Source of the DNA: Bacteroidota bacterium
GTDB taxonomy: Bacteria > Bacteroidota > Bacteroidia > Bacteroidales > B39-G9
Length of the DNA: 20,586 bases
NCBI GenBank assembly: GCA_030592465.1
Contig: JAUVJB010000021.1
Coordinates: forward strand, 1-20,586
Reading direction: 5' to 3'
Shown here: piece after piece, positions 1 to 8,487 of the stretch
Numbering within the stretch: position 1 is the first letter of the stretch
Layout: each line of letters begins with the position of its first letter
Made by a program: the position numbers and the translations under genes
Notes under the pieces: model-generated
What the model was told of the DNA's origin: nothing
The model's database searches: none
The model's input: the letters and a program-made list of their open reading frames with translations, nothing else

Positions 1-35
1 ACATTAGGTAAAAAATATTTTTTCGAGTTTAAATA

Positions 36-72
36 CTATCTGCAAATATGCAGACAGGTAGGATTATATCCT
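36..72. repeat. Two adjacent small hairpins left of the first gene
   Basis: CTATCTGCA (36-44) pairs with TGCAGACAG (49-57) over 9 positions with one mismatch and a 4-nt loop. AGGAT (60-64) pairs with ATCCT (68-72). The CAGACAGG word resembles the arm of the hairpin at 9606-9635. This may be a dispersed repeat, or a terminator of a gene lying left of the window. Nothing else is recognisable in 1-142. Confidence 0.4.
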
Positions 73-142
73 TAATCTAAAGGAATTATTGTTCTTCTAT
101 TAGAAAAAATTGTTGCGGAGTTGCTGGTATTATAACAAACTA

Positions 143-173
143 TTGAGAATGTGGAATATTTTTACTAATTTTG
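143..173 (+). promoter_or_regulatory. Bacteroidota-type promoter for the GT5-DUF4270-glmS operon
   Basis: A TTG (-33 box) at 143-145 lies 20 bp before TAATTTTG (166-173), a full match to the TAnnTTTG -7 box of Bacteroidota primary sigma factors. Transcription would start near 180, leaving a leader of only about 10 nt before the ATG at 189. There is no Shine-Dalgarno sequence, as is usual in this phylum. Confidence 0.75.
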
Positions 174-188
174 TAAAAAATTTAAAAA

Positions 189-998
189 ATGGAAAAAACT
201 AAAGTTTTATTTGTATCTCAAGAAATTACACCCTACTTGCCGGAAAATGAAATGTCAGCAATAAGTAGATATTTACCACAAGGGATTCAAGAGAAAGGTA
301 AAGAAATTAGAACATTTATGCCAAGATATGGATGCATTAACGAAAGAAGAAATCAATTACATGAAGTAATTCGTTTATCGGGAATGAATTTAATTATTGA
401 TGATACTGATCACCCATTAATAATTAAAGTTGCATCAATTCAAGCAGCACGAATGCAAGTATATTTTATTGATAATGATGATTACTTTCACAGAAAGTTT
501 GTATTAACCGATGAAAACGGCAAATATTATGACGATAACGATGAAAGAGCAATATTTTATGCCCGCGGGGTAATTGAAACAGTAAAAAAATTACGGTGGG
601 AACCTGATATTGTGCATTGTCATGGATGGTTTACAAGTTTAGTACCTTTGTATATAAAAAAAGCTTTTAAAGATGATCCGTTATTTGCTAATTCAAAAGT
701 AATTTATTCAGTTTATAATGACGATTTTAGCAATAAATTTAACAGTTCGTTTAAGAAAAAACTTAAAGTTGAAGGAATTACTGATAAAGATGTAGCCACA
801 CTAAAAATTGCTAACTATGAGAACCTAACCAAACTAGCTATTAAAATGTCTGATGGTGTAATAATTGGCAGCGATGACCTAAATCCTGATATTAAAAAAT
901 ATATTTTAAATTCAAAAAAACCAATTTTAGAACATCAATCAAAAGAAGAATTTGTTGATTCTTATTCGGATTTTTACGATAATTTACTCAATAATTAA
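189..998 (+). CDS. Truncated GT5 glycogen/starch-synthase-like protein, probably not catalytic
   Basis: This 269-residue protein matches only the N-terminal Rossmann half of a GT5 (GlgA-type) glycosyltransferase. Visible family marks are the first strand KVLFVSQEITP (5-15), the Y-DDNDER-AIFYARGVIE segment (114-130) and DIVHCHGW (140-147), the counterpart of the family's H-x-H-D-W. Full GlgA proteins are about 470-500 residues with a second nucleotide-sugar-binding half, which is absent here. The ADP-glucose-binding K-T-G-G-L loop is replaced by PYLPENEMSAI (15-25). It is unlikely to be a glycogen synthase; a glycan-binding or regulatory role is inference. It starts with an ATG just after a strong promoter and lies 23 nt before the DUF4270 gene, with glmS following. 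From memory, short 'glycogen synthase' genes next to DUF4270 and glmS recur in Bacteroidota, which would argue for a conserved family rather than a decayed gene. Confidence 0.8.
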   Translation: MEKTKVLFVSQEITPYLPENEMSAISRYLPQGIQEKGKEIRTFMPRYGCINERRNQLHEVIRLSGMNLIIDDTDHPLIIKVASIQAARMQVYFIDNDDYFHRKFVLTDENGKYYDDNDERAIFYARGVIETVKKLRWEPDIVHCHGWFTSLVPLYIKKAFKDDPLFANSKVIYSVYNDDFSNKFNSSFKKKLKVEGITDKDVATLKIANYENLTKLAIKMSDGVIIGSDDLNPDIKKYILNSKKPILEHQSKEEFVDSYSDFYDNLLNN

Positions 999-1021
999 CA
1001 AGCATTAAAAATCAAAAAATT

Positions 1022-2299
1022 TTGACACGTAATCTTTTAAAAAATTTATTAATCATCAGCATTATTGGACTAATTGCGTTTAGTTGCAATGATGATGCCA
1101 GCATGATAGGACTTGAAATACAGCCTAATTCTGACAAAATTGCTGTTAGCTATGATTCAATAATATCAATTTCAGCATACACACTATATGATGATTCAAT
1201 AATACATCAAAATCCAGCCTATTGTTTATTGGGTAGTTATGTTGATCCAATTTTTGGCAAGACAAAAGCAGAATTTATTTTTAGGATGAAGCCACAATAT
1301 TCTTATGAATACTCGGACAGTCTTACTGCAGATTCTCTTGTTATATACTTTAAATATCAGAGCTATTATGGGGACACTTCAACACCTCAAAAAATTAAAA
1401 TTTTTGAATTAACCAATAGCGTTAATATAGATTCTTCTTATTATTCACAACTTCAAATGGAAGATTATTATAATAAAGATTCAATTCTTGTAAATACAAC
1501 AATCACACCAAGACCTTATGATTCTCTTCCATTATCCATTAAGTTACCAAAAGAATTGGGACAAAGGTTTTTAAACGACACTTCTGCATTTTCAAAATAT
1601 GCTACTTTCACCAACTTTTTTAAAGGATTTTATGTAACCACAGATCAAGTTGATGCAGGAGGAGCAATATTAAGTTTCAATCTTTCTTCAACATCATCAA
1701 TTATTAAACTTTACTATCGCAGTCCATCTGACACTGCATCTAAAAGTTTTGATTTTATTGCTGATTATTATAATCGATACAACTTGTTTAATCACGACTA
1801 TTCAAACTCAACAATAAATCACATTGGGGATTCTACTTATACTGACAGTGTTATTTATATCCAGCCAATGAATGGTTTGAAAGGGGAAATATTTATTCCT
1901 GATCTTTCAGCTTTGATTAATCAAGATCTAATAATAAATAAAGCTGAGTTAGTTATCGAAACTGAAGATTCTCTTATCACACAATCTGATATTTACAAAA
2001 TACCTGCCGGACTTACAATAAAAGGAATTGATGATGAGGGGAAAACTATTCCTCTACCCGATTATATAAAATCAAGTTCAACAGGTTTGTATTATACTTC
2101 ACAAACCTATGACTATGACACAAAGTCGTATAATTTCATAATAACCCACCATTTCCAAGATTTAATTAGTCAAGGAAAAAACAATTGCAGTTTTTATATT
2201 TCTACTCCAAACAGCAATTATTCTACAAACAGAGTTGTTCTGAAGAGCACAAGTCAAACAAACGGAATAAAATTATTAATCATATATACAAAACCATAA
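1022..2299 (+). CDS. DUF4270 family lipoprotein
   Basis: The 425-residue protein has a clear lipoprotein signal: basic start TRNLLKN, a hydrophobic run to residue 18 and the lipobox AFSC with the lipidated Cys at 22. The residues after Cys (NDD) are acidic, as in Bacteroidota surface-export signals, so it may be displayed on the outer face of the outer membrane (inference). The rest is Ser/Thr/Asp/Tyr-rich, beta-predicted sequence, e.g. CLLGSYVDPIFGKTKAEF near 68-85, which is the pattern I associate with DUF4270. No enzymatic motif is seen and the family's function is not known to me. Translation starts at TTG (1022), the only common start that keeps the signal peptide. It ends 4 nt before glmS, so the two are very probably co-transcribed. 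Confidence 0.8.
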   Translation: MTRNLLKNLLIISIIGLIAFSCNDDASMIGLEIQPNSDKIAVSYDSIISISAYTLYDDSIIHQNPAYCLLGSYVDPIFGKTKAEFIFRMKPQYSYEYSDSLTADSLVIYFKYQSYYGDTSTPQKIKIFELTNSVNIDSSYYSQLQMEDYYNKDSILVNTTITPRPYDSLPLSIKLPKELGQRFLNDTSAFSKYATFTNFFKGFYVTTDQVDAGGAILSFNLSSTSSIIKLYYRSPSDTASKSFDFIADYYNRYNLFNHDYSNSTINHIGDSTYTDSVIYIQPMNGLKGEIFIPDLSALINQDLIINKAELVIETEDSLITQSDIYKIPAGLTIKGIDDEGKTIPLPDYIKSSSTGLYYTSQTYDYDTKSYNFIITHHFQDLISQGKNNCSFYISTPNSNYSTNRVVLKSTSQTNGIKLLIIYTKP

Positions 2300-2303
2300 A
2301 AAC

Positions 2304-4139
2304 ATGTGTGGAATCGTTGGATATATAGGTGATAAAGAAGCTTATCCTGTATTAATAAATGGTTTAAAACGTTTAGAATACAGAGGATATGATTCTGCAG
2401 GAATTGCTATTATAAATGGTGATACACACATTTATAAATGCAAAGGCAAGGTTAGTGATTTAGAAAATTTCGTAAAAGACAAAGATATTTCCGGTTCAAT
2501 AGGAATGGGACACACACGATGGGCTACTCATGGAGAACCCAATAATGTTAACGCACATCCTCAAGAATCACAGAATGGTCATTTCGTAATTATTCATAAT
2601 GGAATAATTGAAAATTACGCTCGTCTAAAAAAGCGATTAGAAGACAGAGGCTATACTTTTAAAAGCCAAACAGACACAGAGGTCTTAGCTAACCTAATTG
2701 AATATATTTACCTGAAAGGTAAAGTAAGTAGTGAGATTGCAGTACGTTTAGCTTTGTCTAAGGTGATTGGCACTTATGGTATAATTGTATCATGCAAAGA
2801 AGAACAAAACCAATTAATTGCCGCACGGAATGGAAGTCCATTAGTTATCGGCATAGGAAAAAATGAATATTATATTGCTTCTGATGCCACGCCAATTGTT
2901 GAGTACACAAATAGTGTAATTTATTTAAATGATAATGACGTTGCAATAATAAAAAAGAATGAACTTACATTAAAAACGATTCACAACGATAAACAAATTC
3001 CTAAAATTCAAACTGTAGATTTAGATATTGGAGAAATTGAAAAAGGTGGTTTTGAACATTTCATGTTAAAAGAGATATTTGAGCAACCACGTGCAATTTT
3101 AGATACATTTAGAGGAAGATTGGCTCCTAACAAAACAGATATTTATTTAGGTGGGCTGTATAATGTTATGCCAAAGCTAATTGAAGCCAAACGAATAATA
3201 ATTATTGGTTGTGGAACATCATGGCACGCCGGTTTAGTTGGCGAATATCTAATTGAAGAATATGCAAGAATTCCTGTTGAAGTTGAATATGCTTCAGAAT
3301 TTAGATACAGGAAACCTGTTATTTATAAAGATGACATTGTAATAGCAATAAGTCAAAGTGGAGAAACCGCTGACACCTTAGCCGCAATTAAATTAGCAAA
3401 AGAATCGGGAGCTTTAGTTCTTGGCATTTGCAATGTTGTGGGTTCAAGCATACCAAGAATGACCGATGCAGGAGTTTACACTCATGCCGGTCCGGAAATT
3501 GGTGTTGCATCTACAAAAGCATTTACCGCCCAAGTTACAATTCTTACAATGATGGCAATGTTGCTTGGTAAAAAACGCAATGTTCTTTCTCAAGAACAAT
3601 ATGAAAACCTAATTACCGAATTAACAAAAACACCTGATAAGATTAACTCTATACTAAAACATAGTGAAAATATTAAATCTATAGCTGCAAAATATAAAGA
3701 CGTTACTAATTTTTTATATTTAGGCAGAGGGTATTTTTTTCCTGTTGCTTTAGAGGGTGCATTAAAACTTAAAGAAATTTCATATATACATGCAGAAGGT
3801 TATCCTGCAGCTGAAATGAAACATGGTCCTATTGCTTTAATTGACGAAAAAATGCCTGTTGTTGTTATTGCAACAAAAGATAAATCGTATGATAAGATTG
3901 TAAGTAATATTCAAGAAATTAAAGCCAGAAAAGGTGTTGTTATTGCTGTTGTTACCGAAGGCGATACTATTATTAAAAATTTAGCAGATCATGTTATTGA
4001 AATACCAGATTCCGCACAAGCTTTAGCACCATTAATAACTGTTGTCCCGCTCCAGTTAATATCATATTATATTGCAGTAATGAGAGGATGTAACGTTGAC
4101 CAGCCAAGAAACTTGGCAAAATCTGTTACTGTTGAATAA
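2304..4139 (+). CDS. glmS: Glutamine-fructose-6-phosphate aminotransferase (isomerizing)
   Basis: GlmS converts fructose-6-phosphate and glutamine to glucosamine-6-phosphate, the first committed step to UDP-GlcNAc for peptidoglycan and LPS; it is cytoplasmic. The 611-residue length is normal. The N-terminal Ntn-hydrolase glutaminase domain begins MCGIVGYIG with the nucleophile Cys2, followed by LEYRGYDSAG, the GHTRWATHG arginine loop and HNGIIEN. Two SIS domains follow: GCGTSWHAG (near 302) and SQSGETADT (near 350), then LEGALKLKEISYIHAEGYPA and EMKHGPIALI (near 504). It ends NLAKSVTVE, the family's usual tail. No ribozyme-like leader is present: the gene starts 4 nt after the DUF4270 stop and relies on the promoter upstream of 189. 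Confidence 0.98.
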   Translation: MCGIVGYIGDKEAYPVLINGLKRLEYRGYDSAGIAIINGDTHIYKCKGKVSDLENFVKDKDISGSIGMGHTRWATHGEPNNVNAHPQESQNGHFVIIHNGIIENYARLKKRLEDRGYTFKSQTDTEVLANLIEYIYLKGKVSSEIAVRLALSKVIGTYGIIVSCKEEQNQLIAARNGSPLVIGIGKNEYYIASDATPIVEYTNSVIYLNDNDVAIIKKNELTLKTIHNDKQIPKIQTVDLDIGEIEKGGFEHFMLKEIFEQPRAILDTFRGRLAPNKTDIYLGGLYNVMPKLIEAKRIIIIGCGTSWHAGLVGEYLIEEYARIPVEVEYASEFRYRKPVIYKDDIVIAISQSGETADTLAAIKLAKESGALVLGICNVVGSSIPRMTDAGVYTHAGPEIGVASTKAFTAQVTILTMMAMLLGKKRNVLSQEQYENLITELTKTPDKINSILKHSENIKSIAAKYKDVTNFLYLGRGYFFPVALEGALKLKEISYIHAEGYPAAEMKHGPIALIDEKMPVVVIATKDKSYDKIVSNIQEIKARKGVVIAVVTEGDTIIKNLADHVIEIPDSAQALAPLITVVPLQLISYYIAVMRGCNVDQPRNLAKSVTVE

Positions 4140-4168
4140 GACATAAATTACACAAATTAAATCCAACT

Positions 4169-4196
4169 AGCGCAAGCGTCCTCGCTTGTGCTTTTA
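4169..4196 (+). terminator. Terminator-like hairpin after glmS
   Basis: AGCGCAAGCG (4169-4178) pairs with CGCTTGTGCT (4183-4192) across a TCCT loop, with one G-T wobble, and is followed by TTTTATTGTT. It is GC-rich in an AT-rich region and fits a rho-independent terminator for the first operon. The same hairpin text looks like a dispersed genomic repeat, so it may be both. The rest of the gap up to 4423 lies between convergent genes and is AT-rich with no recognised gene. Confidence 0.65.
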
Positions 4197-4423
4197 TTGT
4201 TCCAACAAAATTTCCCAATTTTCAAAATCTCAAAGATTTAGAAAATTTATTGTAACGAGTTCCGCAAGTCTTCGGATGACTATCAATAATTTTAAGAAAA
4301 CCTTTTGTGTCAGCCTTTAAAGCTATTTGTACTAAACATAAATTATTGTGTTGAATAAAGCAATTATTATTGTAATCTCTCAAAATGCAATACAGCGTTT
4401 AAAATTTTAAATGGTATCAAAAT

Positions 4424-5155
4424 TTAAAGAGTTTTATTTAACAAGTTTCCTTTTTTTATCAAATCAATTAAATATTTATTATTAAGGCTTTTTTTCAGAA
4501 GCTCAATATGATGCTGATTATGGGTGTCTGAACCAACAAAATCGACCATATTGTTTGTGATTAATTTTTCTGCAATTTTCCTTGCTTGTGCAGAATATCC
4601 TCCAACCAACGAATTAATATTTATTTGCAACAGAACTCCTCTGGTTTTTAAATCATCATATGCCTTAAAATCATTATACCAATAAGTGTATCTTTCGGGA
4701 TGAGCCAGAACCGGAGTATAACCGAGAGTCTGCATTTTAAAAATCACTTCTTCAAGAACTTGCGGTTTATTATAAAAAGGTAACTCAAACAACAAATAAT
4801 TGCTGCCAAAAGTTAACATTTTTTCATTGCCTAATTTATTCTGAAAATCATAATCAAGATAATACTCAGCTGCTACATCTATTTCAACATCAATATTAGC
4901 TTGTTTTACGGCATTTCTTAGTAGTAGCAAACCCTTATTAATTTTCTCTGGCGTGTTTTGATAAAAATCACTAATAACATGAGGTGTTATTATTAATTTT
5001 TTAAACCCTAAATAGTTAAGCCCTTTTATTAATTGCAAAGACTGGTCTAAGGATGCAGCACCGTCATCAATTGCCGGAATTAAATGCGAATGCACATCTG
5101 TTACTAAATCTGAGAAATCAGACAATTTGTTATTTTTACTAAAAAATTCTAACAT
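4424..5155 (-). CDS. CpsB/YwqE-type metal-dependent tyrosine-protein phosphatase (PHP fold)
   Basis: This 243-residue protein has the PHP-family metal ligands in order: DVHSHLIPAIDDG (D20, H22, H24, D30), TPH (57-59), the AEYY glutamate (near 110), HPERY (near 150) and GSDTH (near 210). This is the pattern of CpsB/YwqE/CapC manganese-dependent tyrosine phosphatases, which dephosphorylate the BY-kinase (Wzc/CapB-type) controlling capsule or exopolysaccharide chain length. It is cytoplasmic, with no signal peptide. It lies 8 nt after rfbB, in an operon with nucleotide-sugar genes, which supports a role in polysaccharide control. The partner kinase is not in the window. It ends in a gap convergent with glmS. 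Confidence 0.9.
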   Translation of the reverse strand: MLEFFSKNNKLSDFSDLVTDVHSHLIPAIDDGAASLDQSLQLIKGLNYLGFKKLIITPHVISDFYQNTPEKINKGLLLLRNAVKQANIDVEIDVAAEYYLDYDFQNKLGNEKMLTFGSNYLLFELPFYNKPQVLEEVIFKMQTLGYTPVLAHPERYTYWYNDFKAYDDLKTRGVLLQININSLVGGYSAQARKIAEKLITNNMVDFVGSDTHNQHHIELLKKSLNNKYLIDLIKKGNLLNKTL

Positions 5156-5163
5156 GCTAAATA

Positions 5164-6219
5164 TTACCTTTTTATATATTGATTTTCATAATATTTCTCA
5201 TATTCACCTGAATTAATATTATCAAGCCATTTTTGACTGTTCAAATACCAATCAACAGTCTTTTCCATACCTTTTTCAAAACTCACTGAATGCTGCCAAC
5301 CTAACTCGTTTTGCAATTTAGATGAATCAATAGCATAACGCAAATCATGGCCTGCTCTATCTTTTACAAAAGTAATAAGCTTCGCTGATGTTCCCAAAGG
5401 TCTATCTAACTTATTATCCATTATTTCACATAATTTATGAATAAGATCAATATTTTTCCATTCGTTATTTCCTCCAATATTATAAGTATTGCCTAACTTG
5501 CCTTTATGAAAAATAATATCAATAGCCCGGGCATGATCTTCAACATAAAGCCAATCACGAATATTTTCTCCTTTACCATAAATTGGTATGGGCTTATTGT
5601 TTTTAATATTATTTATTGCCAGAGGAATTAATTTTTCAGGAAATTGGTTATGTCCATAATTATTTGAACAGTTTGATATTACAACCGGTAGTTTGTATGT
5701 ATTAAAATAAGCACGCACTAAATGGTCTGAGCTTGCCTTTGAAGCTGAATAAGGACTTTTGGGGTCATATTTTGTTTCTTCTGTAAAAAAACCTTCGCTA
5801 CATAGAGCACCATAAACTTCATCGGTTGAGATATGGTAAAAAAGCCTATCTTTTGTATTATCTTTCCACAAATTGCGGGCTGCATTCAATAAGTTTACCG
5901 TACCAATAATATTAGTATTAATAAACTCCATTGGGTTTAAAATCGACCTGTCAACATGCGATTCTGCTGCAAGATGAATTACCGCGTCAAATTTATATTG
6001 TTGAAAGACAGAATCAATAAATTCACTATCTGTAATATCTCCTTTAACAAATTGATAATTATTTTTTGTATCAATATCAGTTAAATTCTCAAGATTTCCC
6101 GCATAAGTGAGTTTATCCAAATTAACTATTTTGTAATCAGGGTATTTGTTTACAAATAATCTGACAACATGAGAGCCAATAAATCCTGCTCCTCCGGTAA
6201 TAAGAATAATTTTTGACAT
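5164..6219 (-). CDS. rfbB: dTDP-glucose 4,6-dehydratase
   Basis: RfbB removes water from dTDP-D-glucose to give dTDP-4-keto-6-deoxy-D-glucose, the branch point to dTDP-rhamnose and other deoxysugars of O-antigen and capsule. The 351-residue extended-SDR protein shows the NAD-binding GGAGFIGSHV (8-17), HLAAESHVDRS (83-93), the catalytic STDEVYG with the Asp-Glu pair specific to the dehydratase, and YSASKASSDHL with the Tyr-x3-Lys pair. NCSNNYGHNQFPEKLIP and RDWLYVEDH are family signatures. It starts at an ATG 61 nt downstream of galE and is followed after 8 nt by the phosphatase gene. rfbA, rfbC and rfbD are not present here. Confidence 0.95.
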   Translation of the reverse strand: MSKIILITGGAGFIGSHVVRLFVNKYPDYKIVNLDKLTYAGNLENLTDIDTKNNYQFVKGDITDSEFIDSVFQQYKFDAVIHLAAESHVDRSILNPMEFINTNIIGTVNLLNAARNLWKDNTKDRLFYHISTDEVYGALCSEGFFTEETKYDPKSPYSASKASSDHLVRAYFNTYKLPVVISNCSNNYGHNQFPEKLIPLAINNIKNNKPIPIYGKGENIRDWLYVEDHARAIDIIFHKGKLGNTYNIGGNNEWKNIDLIHKLCEIMDNKLDRPLGTSAKLITFVKDRAGHDLRYAIDSSKLQNELGWQHSVSFEKGMEKTVDWYLNSQKWLDNINSGEYEKYYENQYIKR

Positions 6220-6280
6220 ATATTAGTTTATAAAGGTTGTAAGTTTAATGTTATAAGTTACACACAATGTCTTGTCTATA

Positions 6281-7315
6281 CTATTTATTATATAAATTTT
6301 TTTTATAATATTTTTCCCAGTTCCAAGCAGACAACAAAGCATCATCAAGGGTTTTTTCAGCTTTCCATCCTAATTCTGAATTTGCATATTTTGTGTCGGC
6401 AAACACTTGCTCCACATCACCTTCTCTACGATTAGCAATTTTATAATTAAGTTTTTGTTCTGATACTTTTTCAAATGTATTAATAACCTCAAGTACAGAA
6501 TTGCCTCTGCCTGTACCTATATTAAAATATTCATAGTTTCTTTTACCATTATGCAATAATCGTTTTATTGCAATTATATGAGCTTTTGCTAAATCAACAA
6601 CATGAATATAATCACGAATACAAGTACCATCCGGTGTATTATAATCATCACCAAAAACACTTAATTGTTTTCTCACGCCTATAGTGGTTTGTGTAATTAA
6701 TGGTATTAAATTATTTGGCACACCAAGAGGCAACTCGCCAATTAAAGCAGATTCATGAGCACCAATGGGATTAAAATATCTTAATGCGATAGCTTTAAAC
6801 GATTTATTGGCTCTTGTTGTATCACGAATAATTCGCTCTGAAATTTGTTTTGTATCTCCATAAGGTGAATTTGCTTCTTTTATTGGCGATTGTTCGGTAA
6901 CAGGCAACTCATCGGGCTGTCCGTAAACAGTACACGATGATGAAAACACAAAATTACTAACATTGTTTTCTTGCATTGCCTGTAACAAATTAACCAACGA
7001 CACAAGATTATTATGATAATATTTTAAAGGCTTTAAAACAGATTCGCCAACAGCCTTATAAGCAGCGAAATGAATAACTGCTTTTATATCAGCATGTTTT
7101 TTAAAAAAATCGTTTGTCTTTTTCGCATCACACAAATCAAAATTTTCAAATATTGGACGTTTACCCGTAATTTTTTGAATACGTTCAAGAACATCTTTAT
7201 TCGAATTTGATAAATTATCAATAATAACTACCTCAAAACCATTGTTTTGCAACTCAACAACTGTATGAGATCCAATATATCCGGTTCCTCCTGTTACTAA
7301 TACTTTGTTTGACAT
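6281..7315 (-). CDS. galE: UDP-glucose 4-epimerase
   Basis: GalE interconverts UDP-glucose and UDP-galactose, using bound NAD+, to supply galactose for surface glycans. The 344-residue protein has GGTGYIGSHT (8-17), the HFAAYKAVGESV segment, SSSCTVYGQPDELP, the YGDTK catalytic Tyr-x3-Lys, ALRYFNPIGAH and RDYIHVVDLA, which match GalE rather than RfbB or RfbD. The length is typical. It is the promoter-proximal gene of galE-rfbB-phosphatase and is transcribed divergently from the HU-SPOR gene. Confidence 0.95.
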   Translation of the reverse strand: MSNKVLVTGGTGYIGSHTVVELQNNGFEVVIIDNLSNSNKDVLERIQKITGKRPIFENFDLCDAKKTNDFFKKHADIKAVIHFAAYKAVGESVLKPLKYYHNNLVSLVNLLQAMQENNVSNFVFSSSCTVYGQPDELPVTEQSPIKEANSPYGDTKQISERIIRDTTRANKSFKAIALRYFNPIGAHESALIGELPLGVPNNLIPLITQTTIGVRKQLSVFGDDYNTPDGTCIRDYIHVVDLAKAHIIAIKRLLHNGKRNYEYFNIGTGRGNSVLEVINTFEKVSEQKLNYKIANRREGDVEQVFADTKYANSELGWKAEKTLDDALLSAWNWEKYYKKNLYNK

Positions 7316-7345
7316 TAAAAATTATTTTTTATGACATATTTTATG

Positions 7346-7353
7346 CAAAGATA
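7346..7353 (-). promoter_or_regulatory. Probable -7 box of the galE operon promoter
   Basis: On the minus strand this reads TATCTTTG, a full TAnnTTTG match, 30 nt upstream of the galE ATG. The -33 region is poor: only GTTT at 7370-7373, about 16 bp away. The position in the divergent galE/HU-SPOR gap supports it, but the missing -33 lowers confidence. Confidence 0.45.
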
Positions 7354-7425
7354 ATATTTACAGCTAATTAAACATAACGTTTTTATTAATGATATATTTT
7401 TTGAAAAATAAAAAATGAACATTTA

Positions 7426-7455
7426 TTGAATTAAATAAGTTTTTTTGTAATTTTG
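7426..7455 (+). promoter_or_regulatory. Bacteroidota-type promoter for the HU-SPOR gene
   Basis: TTG (7426-7428) is followed after 19 bp by TAATTTTG (7448-7455), a full TAnnTTTG box. The predicted start near 7462 leaves about 16 nt of leader before the TTG start codon at 7478, matching the layout of the promoter at 143-173. Confidence 0.75.
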
Positions 7456-7477
7456 TTATATAATAAAAAATAAAATA

Positions 7478-8452
7478 TTGGAACTAAGTAAATATATAAA
7501 AGAATTACTGTTTTTTTACGACTGCGTGATTATACCTGATTTTGGCGGGTTTGTTGCTAATTATCATCCTGCAGAAATTAATGATGCTCAAAACTCATTT
7601 AGACCACCAAAAAAAGATATCCTTTTTAATAAAAATCTTATTTATAACGATGGGCTTTTAATCAACCATATAGCTTCAAGTGACAAAATAAGCTATTCTG
7701 AAGCAAAGAATATTACTTATGAGTATGTACAAAACATTATATATAACCTTGAAACCGGAGAGAATGTAATTTTTGACGGGATAGGAATTTTTTATTACGA
7801 TAAAACACAAAATTTACTTTTCGAACCCGAACTTTCAACAAATTATTTAATTGATTCTTTTGGTTTATCATCTTTTCAGTTTCCTGCTATTAATAATGAT
7901 TTTCACAAAAAAATAGAGGCTCAATTTAAAAACAAAGGGGCTATAAAAAAAGTTGTTAATAATCGAACTACAAAGCGAATATTAATTAGCATACCAATTA
8001 TTGCAGCACTCGCTATAATTCCATTAAAAACAGATTTATTAAAAAACATGAGTATTAACTTTTCAAGTTTTAACCCTGTAAACAAAATTGCGCAAGAAAC
8101 AATAACGACAAATAATAATCCACAACAACAAGTAAAGATAATTAATGTTCTTGACGAAAGCACAAATAAACGCAACGCCTTGTTTTATGGGGAGAATAAG
8201 GAAACAAAAATTCTTAAAGAAGTAAAAAATATTAAAAAATATTATTTGATTGTAGGCAGTTTTAAAAATATATTAAATGCTAAAAACCTAAAACAACAAC
8301 TTATTAAAGAGGGTTTTAATCCCGAAATATTAAATAACAACACTCAATATAGAGTTTCTCTTCAGCATTTTGACAATAAAAATGCGGCTTTAAAAAAACT
8401 CTTCAAACTAAGAAATCAAGATAATAAATCAGTTTGGTTATTAACAAAATAA
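7478..8452 (+). CDS. HU (CCDC81-like) domain, membrane segment and SPOR domain protein
   Basis: The 324-residue protein has three parts. Residues 1 to about 120 match the paired prokaryotic HU domains related to CCDC81: CVIIPDFGGFVANYHPA (16-32) and GENVIFDGIGIFYYD (94-108). Residues 167-183 (RILISIPIIAALAIIPL) form one membrane helix after basic residues, placing the HU part in the cytoplasm and the C-terminus in the periplasm. Residues 254-322 (YYLIVGSFKN ... YRVSLQHF) form a SPOR domain, which binds peptidoglycan glycan strands stripped of stem peptides, typically at the septum. It starts at TTG (7478), supported by the promoter immediately upstream and by the family's usual N-terminus. 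A nucleoid-to-wall linker at division sites is inference; whether this HU variant binds DNA is not shown by the sequence. Confidence 0.88.
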   Translation: MELSKYIKELLFFYDCVIIPDFGGFVANYHPAEINDAQNSFRPPKKDILFNKNLIYNDGLLINHIASSDKISYSEAKNITYEYVQNIIYNLETGENVIFDGIGIFYYDKTQNLLFEPELSTNYLIDSFGLSSFQFPAINNDFHKKIEAQFKNKGAIKKVVNNRTTKRILISIPIIAALAIIPLKTDLLKNMSINFSSFNPVNKIAQETITTNNNPQQQVKIINVLDESTNKRNALFYGENKETKILKEVKNIKKYYLIVGSFKNILNAKNLKQQLIKEGFNPEILNNNTQYRVSLQHFDNKNAALKKLFKLRNQDNKSVWLLTK

Positions 8453-8487
8453 TTCAACCCTGTTTCAGTAATAAAGAATTTCTTTTT

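Noticed and set aside
1..75. Open frame from the left edge ending at 73-75 as a gene tail
   Set aside because: Only 24 codons, running through the 36-57 hairpin, with no family match; it cannot be told from chance.
2280..2303. glmS ribozyme upstream of glmS
   Set aside because: Only 4 nt separate glmS from the DUF4270 stop, so there is no room for a leader ribozyme.
4398..4411. TTTAAAATTTTAAA palindrome as terminator of the phosphatase gene
   Set aside because: All A/T, no T-run after it on the minus strand, and expected often in such DNA.
7921..8175. 84-residue minus-strand hydrophobic frame inside the HU-SPOR gene
   Set aside because: Fully antisense to a gene with clear domains; hydrophobicity comes from AT-rich reverse codons.
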